Below, piece by piece: positions 5,953 through 10,244 of a DNA stretch of 10,244 bases. This stretch comes from Candidatus Moraniibacteriota bacterium (GTDB taxonomy: Bacteria > Patescibacteriota > Minisyncoccia > Moranbacterales > UBA1568). The position numbers were made by a program, and so were the translations under genes. Location: assembly GCA_017992575.1 (NCBI GenBank), contig JAGOOJ010000022.1, positions 1-10,244 of the forward strand, given 5' to 3'. The notes under the pieces are model-generated. The model made no database searches, was not told where the DNA came from, and was given only the letters and a program-made list of their open reading frames with translations. Position 1 is the first letter of the stretch; each line of letters opens with the position of its first letter.

Positions 5953-6213
5953 TCAACTGACCGGGATCAGTTCGTTTTCCTGAATCGGCGTGCCGTTAGG
6001 TGGAGGTAGGTAGTCAGGGTTACAGCCTGTGCAATAGAGATGGAGCACGGGCCGCACCTCGCCGAAGCCAGCCGACATGCCGAACATATGGATCGAACGG
6101 CCGACTTCGAGGGCGTTGATGTCAGCACCGGTCTTCTGGCAAACCCATCCGGCCCCATCTCGCCGGCCGTGACTTTCGAGCCACCGCCACTGTTCTTTGG
6201 AAACCCAGCCCAT
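5953..6213 (-). CDS. Small orphan protein with CxxC (86 aa)
   Basis: An 86-residue protein that I do not recognise. It opens MGWVSKEQWRWLESHGRRDG, has C25 in GWVCQKTG, and ends with a strand-rich part containing VLHLYCTGCNPDYLPPP (about residues 55-71; C61-x2-C64). One zinc site using the three Cys and a His (His43 or His58) is possible. The segment HLYCTGCNPD faintly resembles HTYNPDCP in the orphan at 3974-4222, too little to claim homology. ATG 6213 has AAGGAG seven bases upstream. No strong promoter is seen; a weak one (TTGCAA, 17 bases, TAGTTT) may lie around 6258-6286. It forms, with its terminator, the unit inserted between cutA and the cutA remnant. Confidence 0.65.
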   Translation of the reverse strand: MGWVSKEQWRWLESHGRRDGAGWVCQKTGADINALEVGRSIHMFGMSAGFGEVRPVLHLYCTGCNPDYLPPPNGTPIQENELIPVS

Positions 6214-6308
6214 GGCTTCACTCCTTCACAAAAGGACTATTGAACACGCATCGAAACTATCACAGCTCAACCCTTTTTGCAATAGGAAATGATATGCGTT
6301 TAAATTTG

Positions 6309-6617
6309 CTATTTCGTTTCGTCGTGAATCCACTGGGCGTAGGAAGTGTTGGATTCGACATCGAGCTTCATGATACATGGGGTTTCGTAGGGATGGATGG
6401 CTTCGACTGCTTTTTTCACCTTAGCCCAGTTTTCTTTCTTGGTTTTGACTAATGTCACAATTTCTTTGGTTGTTACCATTTTCCCCTTCCATTCGTATGT
6501 ACTTTCTATAGGAAGATAGTTCACACAGGCAATAAGCCGGTCATGCAGAAGTGCCTCCGCTACTTTCTTGGCCTTTGCTTTATTCTTGTGAGTGATGTAG
6601 ATGATGATGAATTTCAT
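6309..6617 (-). CDS. cutA: CutA, divalent-cation tolerance protein
   Basis: A 102-residue protein of typical CutA1 length. CutA forms a very stable trimer with a ferredoxin-like fold, linked to copper and other metal tolerance; its exact biochemical role is unsettled. Diagnostic stretches are the N-terminal strand FIIIYITH (3-10), LIACVNYLPIESTYEWKGKM (28-47) with the conserved Cys31, the KTKKENW helix start (58-64) and HPYETPCI (75-82). The end, AQWIHDETK, is duplicated at 5839-5880. ATG 6617 has no clear ribosome-binding site and lies about 28 bases after a probable start from the minus-strand TATAAT at 6652-6657, within the shared bidirectional promoter. Confidence 0.93.
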   Translation of the reverse strand: MKFIIIYITHKNKAKAKKVAEALLHDRLIACVNYLPIESTYEWKGKMVTTKEIVTLVKTKKENWAKVKKAVEAIHPYETPCIMKLDVESNTSYAQWIHDETK

Positions 6618-6626
6618 AAGGTATTA

Positions 6627-6660
6627 TTGACAATTACTCCATGTTACTGGCATTATACCA
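6627..6660. promoter_or_regulatory. Bidirectional promoter between cutA and the DDDIPF gene
   Basis: Plus strand: TTGACA (6627-6632), 18 bases ending in TGG, CATTAT (6651-6656). Minus strand: TGGTATAATG over the same bases, a perfect extended -10 pointing to cutA. The block TGGCATTATACCA reads as a near-mirror of itself, so both genes can start from one site. Confidence 0.75.
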
Positions 6661-6664
6661 CCAA

Positions 6665-6684
6665 TCGACAGAGGGCTCTGTCGA
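6665..6684 (+). promoter_or_regulatory. Leader hairpin, shared family
   Basis: TCGACAGA, loop GGGC, TCTGTCGA, identical to 4327-4346 along all 20 bases. The similarity to the unit at 1895 continues downstream (AAGCAAAAGC against AAGCAATAGC), up to the ribosome-binding region. Confidence 0.75.
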
Positions 6685-6714
6685 AGCAATAGCTCTTTCG
6701 GGGGAAACAACGCC

Positions 6715-7077
6715 ATGTCTGATAGTGACGAAGCAGCCGACGGTCAATTTTTGGCCTATCAAGAAGCCAAAAAACTACACCAAACCAGACAGGATCATCC
6801 GCTCCTCAAGTACGCTCTCTATCCTGATGATGACGTCGTCTGGGAAGAGTTCGTGGCCAAGTTCGGCAAGCCCGGCCTTACCCGTGAACAACAAAAGGCC
6901 TACCCTGCCGTCGCCTATATGTACGCCATGTACTGGGTGACGCTCCGCCAGGCCAATCAAAATCCGCACCAGGAAATCATGGTGAATCATGGTCCATCAT
7001 GGCCGGTCACATCAACCGTTACTCCCCTCTCGCGAGCAGGGAGTAACAACATCACCGACGACGACATCCCGTTCTAG
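6715..7077 (+). CDS. Orphan protein ending in the SSB-type tail DDDIPF (120 aa)
   Basis: A 120-residue protein with no family I recognise. Residues 1-90 look like a compact helical domain (FLAYQEAKKLHQ at 12-23, VVWEEFVAKFG at 41-51, AVAYMYAMYWVTLRQANQ at 65-82). Residues 91-114 are a Pro/Ser/Thr-rich linker, and the last six residues are DDDIPF. That tip matches the C-terminal end of bacterial SSB, which docks onto repair, recombination and replication enzymes. No OB fold is apparent, so this is not SSB itself. I infer that it borrows or competes for SSB partners. ATG 6715 follows a G-rich stretch (GGGGGAAAC) that is a weak ribosome-binding site. It has the shared promoter, leader hairpin and terminator. 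Confidence 0.75.
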   Translation: MSDSDEAADGQFLAYQEAKKLHQTRQDHPLLKYALYPDDDVVWEEFVAKFGKPGLTREQQKAYPAVAYMYAMYWVTLRQANQNPHQEIMVNHGPSWPVTSTVTPLSRAGSNNITDDDIPF

Positions 7078-7092
7078 GACACCAAACCCAAA

Positions 7093-7123
7093 GCCGACTT
7101 TCCACGTGAGGGCCGGCTTTTTT
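7093..7123 (+). terminator. Rho-independent terminator, GCCGAC family
   Basis: GCCGACTTTC (7093-7102), loop CACGT, GAGGGCCGGC (7108-7117), six T. One base differs from the 3854 copy, and that change still pairs (T-G). Confidence 0.9.
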
Positions 7124-7128
7124 CATAC

Positions 7129-7160
7129 AAAAAAGACTAGTTACTATTAGCAACTAGTCA
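7129..7160 (-). terminator. Terminator of the secreted Cys-rich orphan
   Basis: Minus strand GACTAGTT / AACTAGTC (7152-7159 and 7135-7142), perfect 8-bp stem, 9-base loop, then six T. It stands tail to tail with the plus-strand terminator at 7093. Confidence 0.88.
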
Positions 7161-7187
7161 AAGGTGATACATCCTAGGCAGTCCTGG

Positions 7188-7553
7188 TTACAGCCGCTGG
7201 CCTTCCTTGAACGTTCCCTGGCGGAAAGCGGCCTCCAGCTCACTGGCCCGCTGAGGCGTAGACCCTGCCTTACAGGTATTGGTGGCGAAATCGCACAGAA
7301 GCGCCAGGACGTTGGTGCCGGACTTCGGAACGCATTGTGTGCTCGAGGTGACTGCGTACTTCTTGTCACCACGCCGTTCTGAAGTAACGAAGTGAATGAC
7401 CGGCAGATCGGGGCGGCATTGGGCAACGATGATGCCAAGCCCGGCCTTGGTGTGCACATCCGCCATGGGGTGATCGAGGGCGTACTGCGCATGGACGCCC
7501 GTGCACATCAGGACGACCGTGCCACCGATGATGGCAAGCAAAAGGTTCTTCAA
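7188..7553 (-). CDS. Secreted small protein with four cysteines (121 aa)
   Basis: A 121-residue protein with a clear Sec signal peptide: MK, a hydrophobic core (LLLAIIGGTVVLMC) and a likely cut after VHA (residue 22). The mature part of about 99 residues carries C46, C74, C87 and C94, enough for two disulfide bonds. No known domain is recognised. I chose the TTG at 7553 because AGGAG lies seven bases upstream; the longer frame from TTG 7577 would place that site inside the gene. The residues before the signal-peptide Cys do not make a lipobox. It has its own promoter (7599-7626), a palindrome at the transcript start (7577-7592) and its own terminator. Confidence 0.75.
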   Translation of the reverse strand: MKNLLLAIIGGTVVLMCTGVHAQYALDHPMADVHTKAGLGIIVAQCRPDLPVIHFVTSERRGDKKYAVTSSTQCVPKSGTNVLALLCDFATNTCKAGSTPQRASELEAAFRQGTFKEGQRL

Positions 7554-7576
7554 AGGTGTTCTCCTGGAATGATCCA

Positions 7577-7592
7577 ACGCTAAATTTAGCGT
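7577..7592. promoter_or_regulatory. 16-base palindrome at the transcript start
   Basis: ACGCTAAATTTAGCGT is a perfect inverted repeat lying just after the -10 of the minus-strand promoter. It could be an operator or a 5' hairpin, in the same place as the leader hairpins of other units but with a different sequence. Confidence 0.6.
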
Positions 7593-7598
7593 GTAAAC

Positions 7599-7626
7599 AT
7601 TATGACAGAGAACTCAATCCTGTCAA
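7599..7626 (-). promoter_or_regulatory. Promoter of the secreted orphan
   Basis: Minus strand TTGACA (7621-7626), 16 bases, CATAAT (7599-7604). Confidence 0.8.
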
Positions 7627-7689
7627 TATATCCGTCTTAAAAATATTCACCCTTTGAAGAAGCGAATTATGTGAGAGCAGGCCTTTTTA

Positions 7690-7718
7690 TTGACGAAATT
7701 GTATTTTTGGTGTATAAT
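7690..7718 (+). promoter_or_regulatory. Strong sigma70-type promoter
   Basis: TTGACG (7690-7695), 17 bases, TATAAT (7713-7718). The start TTGACGAAAT and the T-rich spacer resemble 1858-1880. The stretch 7627-7689 between the two divergent promoters holds nothing I can name. Confidence 0.88.
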
Positions 7719-7767
7719 TTTATGTTGCGTTAAGTTGACGTAGCACACACTCGAACAGGAGCGTTCC

Positions 7768-7995
7768 ATGGTTCTTCCTCTCATCACCACCCTCGAAGCG
7801 GCGGGTGGTGAACACCCCGAAATGAAATCGGGCGAGATCTTTCTCAGTAACGGTAACGACGCCGGGTTCGCCCAGCTGTCGTACCAGAGCAAACGCAAAG
7901 GAGAGAAGGCCTACGATCAACAAGGTCGTCATTTGCCCGGCCTCATCCCCATCTTCGTGAACAAGGCGGAATACCTGCGACTCCGGTCACAGTAG
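7768..7995 (+). CDS. Small orphan protein (75 aa)
   Basis: A 75-residue soluble protein of unknown family. It has a short N-terminal helix, then a likely beta-rich core (GEIFLSNGNDAGFAQLSYQSKRKGEKAY, about residues 22-49) and a C-terminal LIPIFVNKAEYLRL. No Cys, no membrane segment and no catalytic motif are seen. ATG 7768 is preceded by AGGAG at six bases, and the promoter at 7690 is the strongest in the window on the plus strand. It ends in TAG; its terminator's T run overlaps the stop codon of the convergent NUDIX gene. Confidence 0.75.
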   Translation: MVLPLITTLEAAGGEHPEMKSGEIFLSNGNDAGFAQLSYQSKRKGEKAYDQQGRHLPGLIPIFVNKAEYLRLRSQ

Positions 7996-8031
7996 TCGCC
8001 ACCACAAGCACCGGCAACAACCGGACAAAGA

Positions 8032-8062
8032 AACGGTAGAGCTCAACCGCCCTGCCGTTTTT
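8032..8062 (+). terminator. Terminator of the 75-aa orphan
   Basis: AACGGTAG (8032-8039) pairs with CTGCCGTT (8052-8059), one G-T pair, 12-base loop, then a T run to 8062. The last T is also part of the NUDIX stop codon. Confidence 0.75.
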
Positions 8063-8562
8063 CATTTGGTGAGGACTTTTGCTTCTTTAAGGAAGGTGAG
8101 GTCGCGTTTGCGGAAAAATAAATCGTGGTAGTGATCGTCAGGTGTATCTTTTTCTAGTGTTGCTATGGCTTCATCAAGTGTCATCCAGACGAGTTTGAAA
8201 TCATCCTTCACTTCACCATCATCAAATGCCGTCTCACCCTTGGAGGTAATCTTTGCCAGGTAACAATATGAAGTCTGTTTGATATGCCATTCAGTACGAT
8301 ACTCAACAATCGTCCCAATCTCTCCAGTCACTTCGATACCACATCCTGTTTCTTCCTTCATTTCTCGCGCCAGTGCCTGCATCACGTCTTCACCGGATTC
8401 GATACCGCCACCAGGAAGTTTGTGGTAACCATGTTTGCCGACAAACAATATTGGTATGCGACCCTCATCATCAAAAGCCACCGCCCGCGCTGCTTCGCGC
8501 TTCTCAGTACATAGCCCATCCGCCTCGGGTCCTTTATCTCTAATTTCTTTCAGTATTTGCAT
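8062..8562 (-). CDS. NUDIX hydrolase
   Basis: A 166-residue NUDIX-fold protein, expected to cleave a nucleoside diphosphate linked to another group with Mg. The NUDIX box is complete at residues 52-74: GGIESGE, seven residues, then REMKEETGC, matching GX5EX7REUXEEXGU. Upstream, AARAVAFDDEGRIPILFVGKHGYHKLPGG (24-52) is the usual lead-in strand and loop. The C-terminal DDFKLVWMTLDEAIATL (about 140-157) is the typical closing strand and helix. Substrate (an oxidised nucleotide, a nucleotide sugar or other) cannot be told from sequence. ATG 8562 has no evident ribosome-binding site; a TATATA-like -10 close upstream would give a very short leader. TGA stops it inside the terminator of the convergent unit. 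Confidence 0.93.
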   Translation of the reverse strand: MQILKEIRDKGPEADGLCTEKREAARAVAFDDEGRIPILFVGKHGYHKLPGGGIESGEDVMQALAREMKEETGCGIEVTGEIGTIVEYRTEWHIKQTSYCYLAKITSKGETAFDDGEVKDDFKLVWMTLDEAIATLEKDTPDDHYHDLFFRKRDLTFLKEAKVLTK

Positions 8563-8577
8563 AGATTTGTATATAAA

Positions 8578-8604
8578 AAATGTACTTAACTCCTTTTCTT
8601 CTTA
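8578..8604. repeat. 27-base motif shared with 2347-2373, upstream of the NUDIX gene
   Basis: AAATGTAC, a variable middle, TTTTCTTCTTA on the plus strand. On the minus strand it precedes TATATA and the NUDIX start, so it may be a promoter region. Confidence 0.35.
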
Positions 8605-8625
8605 GGAAATATATCTATCATTATT

Positions 8626-8647
8626 TTCTTATTTTCGAAAATAAGAA
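8626..8647. other. 22-base palindrome over a stop codon
   Basis: TTCTTATTTTC (8626-8636) is followed directly by its exact complement GAAAATAAGAA (8637-8647). It covers the TAA and last codons of the 116-residue protein. No T run follows on the minus strand, so it is a poor terminator. Confidence 0.5.
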
Positions 8648-8979
8648 GCGATTACACCAACAAACATGGACATTCCTAAAAAAATAAAATAATAAAACCA
8701 TATTCCATAACCAGTTTCTGGAAAAAATACATAGAAAGACAACGCGAATGAAGTAAGAGAAAATACTACCCCTATTAACCTATTCCGGTTCTGATTACCA
8801 GAAATGATCTCCAACATAATAAAAGGTGACAACATGTTTAAATTATCCTTCTTAAAAAATACTCCTGAAAGTATTCCTCCTACAAATATAATGGGGAACC
8901 ACCAAAAATTAGCATAAACAAACAGTGGTGATAACACTAATGCTAAAATCATTGTGACAGTATCCATATAATCAATCAT
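8629..8979 (-). CDS. AT-rich membrane protein of unknown function (116 aa)
   Basis: A 116-residue protein with about four hydrophobic helices: roughly residues 8-23, 26-41, 68-85 and 91-112. They are joined by short loops, with a basic SYFRK end. No family is recognised. The base composition is distinctly AT-rich compared with the rest of the window, shared only with the gene just upstream. The two lie on the same strand 30 bases apart and probably form an operon. ATG 8979 lacks a good ribosome-binding site; ATG at residue 5 is an alternative. Confidence 0.65.
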   Translation of the reverse strand: MIDYMDTVTMILALVLSPLFVYANFWWFPIIFVGGILSGVFFKKDNLNMLSPFIMLEIISGNQNRNRLIGVVFSLTSFALSFYVFFPETGYGIWFYYFIFLGMSMFVGVIASYFRK

Positions 8980-9009
8980 TTAAAACTTATTTCAACTCTT
9001 AAATACGGA

Positions 9010-9696
9010 TTAAATTAAAAAAAATAATATAACACCAATAAAAATACCACAAACTGCACTATCAAAATAAAACAATATTGCCGGGCTACTTTCTATGTAA
9101 GATTTGTTAGTCTCGCAAGCAACTATCCTTTTTAATTTTTGATGACATTTATAAAGTTGCGGGATGTTGTTGGTGTAATCTGCGTCGATACCGATAGCAT
9201 TATGAATAGATTTTTGATAATGATACAGTCTACTAAAAAAACTAGACTTACCGTTGTCATCTAAAATAATTTGTGTGAATTGATTGTCAATGATACTTGG
9301 CCGCATATTCTTATCATCGATGTTTTGAATCTGTTCATAGTATGCCTTCGAATCTGAGAATATTAATGCGGAACACTCCCTGATTCTTTGATTAAAGACT
9401 GCAATAAGTTGAATATAAAGAGCAAGATATTTTGAAAAGTCTTCACTTATTGTATGACCACTTGATGCGACAGAAGAAAGTAGGTCAACATTAACCTCAT
9501 TTACCCTAAAATCAGGGTTTAACCAATCTTTGTTGTTGTATTTTTCTGGATACTGCGTATCAAACCACTGGCTAGAATACGTTAGAGTTGATTGAACAGT
9601 AATAAGCAGTCTTTTTCTTTCCTGATACGTTCCATACCGAAAAGCAATCCACGCAATTAATATCCCTAAAAATGTTAAGAGTGTTTCAAAACTCAT
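9010..9696 (-). CDS. AT-rich protein with membrane helices at both ends (228 aa)
   Basis: A 228-residue protein with one hydrophobic helix at the very start (about residues 5-20) and one at the very end (about 208-228). Between them are some 185 polar residues, mostly helical by appearance, rich in Asn, Ser, Tyr and Gln. No enzyme motif is seen. This layout puts the middle domain on one side of the membrane with both ends anchored. It lies directly after the dnaK terminator. A TATAGT (9709-9714) overlaps the T-rich end of that terminator, so the message could start about six bases before the ATG and be nearly leaderless; no ribosome-binding site is visible. It probably forms an operon with the gene at 8629. 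Confidence 0.65.
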   Translation of the reverse strand: MSFETLLTFLGILIAWIAFRYGTYQERKRLLITVQSTLTYSSQWFDTQYPEKYNNKDWLNPDFRVNEVNVDLLSSVASSGHTISEDFSKYLALYIQLIAVFNQRIRECSALIFSDSKAYYEQIQNIDDKNMRPSIIDNQFTQIILDDNGKSSFFSRLYHYQKSIHNAIGIDADYTNNIPQLYKCHQKLKRIVACETNKSYIESSPAILFYFDSAVCGIFIGVILFFLI

Positions 9697-9713
9697 ACTA
9701 CAAAAAATACTAT

Positions 9714-9740
9714 AAAAGCGGGGCGAAATGCCCCGCTTTT
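9714..9740 (-). terminator. dnaK terminator
   Basis: AAAAGCGGGGC (9714-9724), loop GAAAT, GCCCCGCTTTT (9730-9740): a perfect 11-bp stem, extendable by two more A-T pairs. T-rich DNA follows on the minus strand (TATAGTATTTTTTG). It is symmetric enough to work both ways. The minus-strand TATAGT just after the stem may be the -10 of the next gene. Confidence 0.9.
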
Positions 9741-9749
9741 ATGCTACTC

Positions 9750-10244
9750 TTATTTCTTTTCTTCTTCAACTTTGCTCTCAGGAGCCTCAGTTTCAGCATC
9801 TTTTGGCTGTTCAGTTCCGGAAGCATTTCCTTCTTGATTCTTGCTTCCTGATTCCTGATTCTGCTGTGGAGCGGCCTCAGCTGCTTTATAGAGCTTCTCG
9901 CCAATCTTCTGAGCGGCCTGGGAGAGGGTCTCGGTCGCCTTTTTGATGGCATCGAGGTCGTCACCGTTCTTTACTTTGTTGAGCTCAGTGATAGCGTCCT
10001 CTACTGGCTTCTTTTCTTCAGCGGTAATCTTGTCACCAGCGTCCTTCATGGCTTTCTCAGTCGTGTAGGACAGAGTATCAGCCATGTTGCGGGCTTCGAT
10101 CAAGTTTTTCTTGTTCTTGTCTTCTTCGGCATGCATCTCGGCATCCTTCTTCATGCGCTCGATTTCGTCCTTGGACAAACCAGTCGATGATTCAATGCGG
10201 ATGTTCTGACTCTTGCCGGTGGCCTTGTCCTTGGCGGACACGGT
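9750..10244 (-). CDS. dnaK: DnaK (Hsp70) chaperone, C-terminal part only
   Basis: The gene runs off the window; 164 codons and the TAA stop are present, reading from TVSAKDKATGK. This is the end of the substrate-binding beta-sandwich (VSAKDKATGKSQNIRI) followed by the alpha-helical lid. The lid has the hallmark GLSKDEIERMKKDAEMHAEEDK and the family-typical IEARNMADTLSYTTEK. The last 45 residues are a Gln/Asn/Gly/Glu-rich disordered tail ending KVEEEKK instead of the common EEVKDK-type end. DnaK binds exposed hydrophobic peptides in the cytoplasm and works with DnaJ and GrpE; neither is in the window. GTG 10241 is an internal valine, not a start. Confidence 0.95.
   Translation of the reverse strand, partial: TVSAKDKATGKSQNIRIESSTGLSKDEIERMKKDAEMHAEEDKNKKNLIEARNMADTLSYTTEKAMKDAGDKITAEEKKPVEDAITELNKVKNGDDLDAIKKATETLSQAAQKIGEKLYKAAEAAPQQNQESGSKNQEGNASGTEQPKDAETEAPESKVEEEKK

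Noticed and set aside
1465..7123. Classical integron cassette array or CRISPR array
   Set aside because: Units lie on both strands, scattered among normal genes, each with its own promoter; no attC-type site, integrase or regularly spaced repeat is visible.
7188..7553. Lipoprotein signal in the secreted orphan
   Set aside because: The residues before Cys17 are VLM, not a lipobox; a VHA cut site fits better.
7647..7898. Minus-strand frame ending VNKKACSHIIRFFKG, considered as a displaced gene 3' end like the cutA remnant
   Set aside because: It does not match the NUDIX C-terminus or any other gene in the window and crosses the strong promoter at 7690.
8626..8647. Palindrome taken as a terminator
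   Set aside because: AT-rich stem without a loop and without a following T run on the coding strand.
1..10244. Recoded TGA (Gly or Trp) as in some CPR lineages
   Set aside because: TGA ends several genes directly before hairpin terminators, and no supported gene reads through it.

Overview
The window looks like part of a bacterial chromosome, most likely from the Patescibacteria/CPR (Parcubacteria-like). That placement is an inference. It rests on the compact layout, the many small orphan genes, the mix of reduced housekeeping genes and the DnaK tail; no ribosomal or marker gene is present to settle it. TGA is a normal stop: several genes end in TGA just before a hairpin terminator, so the recoded CPR lineages are unlikely. 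There are no rRNA, tRNA, CRISPR, transposase or integrase genes.

Two kinds of DNA alternate. The recognisable genes are all on the minus strand: an NRAMP-type metal transporter (1-1383), a membrane-anchored metallophosphoesterase (2387-3445), an anchored DM13-domain protein (4993-5520), a 55-residue membrane protein (5616-5783), CutA (6309-6617), a NUDIX hydrolase (8062-8562), two AT-rich membrane proteins of unknown function (8629-8979, 9010-9696) and the 3' end of dnaK (9750 to the window edge).

Between them sit self-contained, more GC-rich single-gene units. Each has its own promoter, one short ORF that I do not recognise, and its own terminator. Plus-strand units are at 1465-1850, 1858-2324, 3518-3884, 4289-4981, 6627-7123 and 7690-8062. 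Minus-strand units are at 3923-4278, 5881-about 6290 and 7129-7626. Four plus-strand units share an almost identical promoter (TTGACA, 18 bases, TGGCATkATA). Three share a leader hairpin built on TCGACAGA/TCTGTCGA. Five end in a GCCGAC-type terminator, and a sixth copy of that terminator stands alone at 5564-5593. These shared ends around unrelated ORFs suggest one family of cassette-like units spread through the chromosome.

Two details make the region more than a set of orphans. The unit at 5881-6300 lies between an intact cutA and a second, diverged copy of the cutA 3' end, as expected if something integrated into the end of that gene. The 120-residue product of the unit at 6627-7123 ends in DDDIPF, the tip of bacterial single-stranded DNA-binding protein that recruits repair and replication enzymes. 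The other products include three small Cys-rich (probably zinc-binding) proteins, one secreted four-Cys protein, one membrane protein and one basic protein whose reading frame appears broken.
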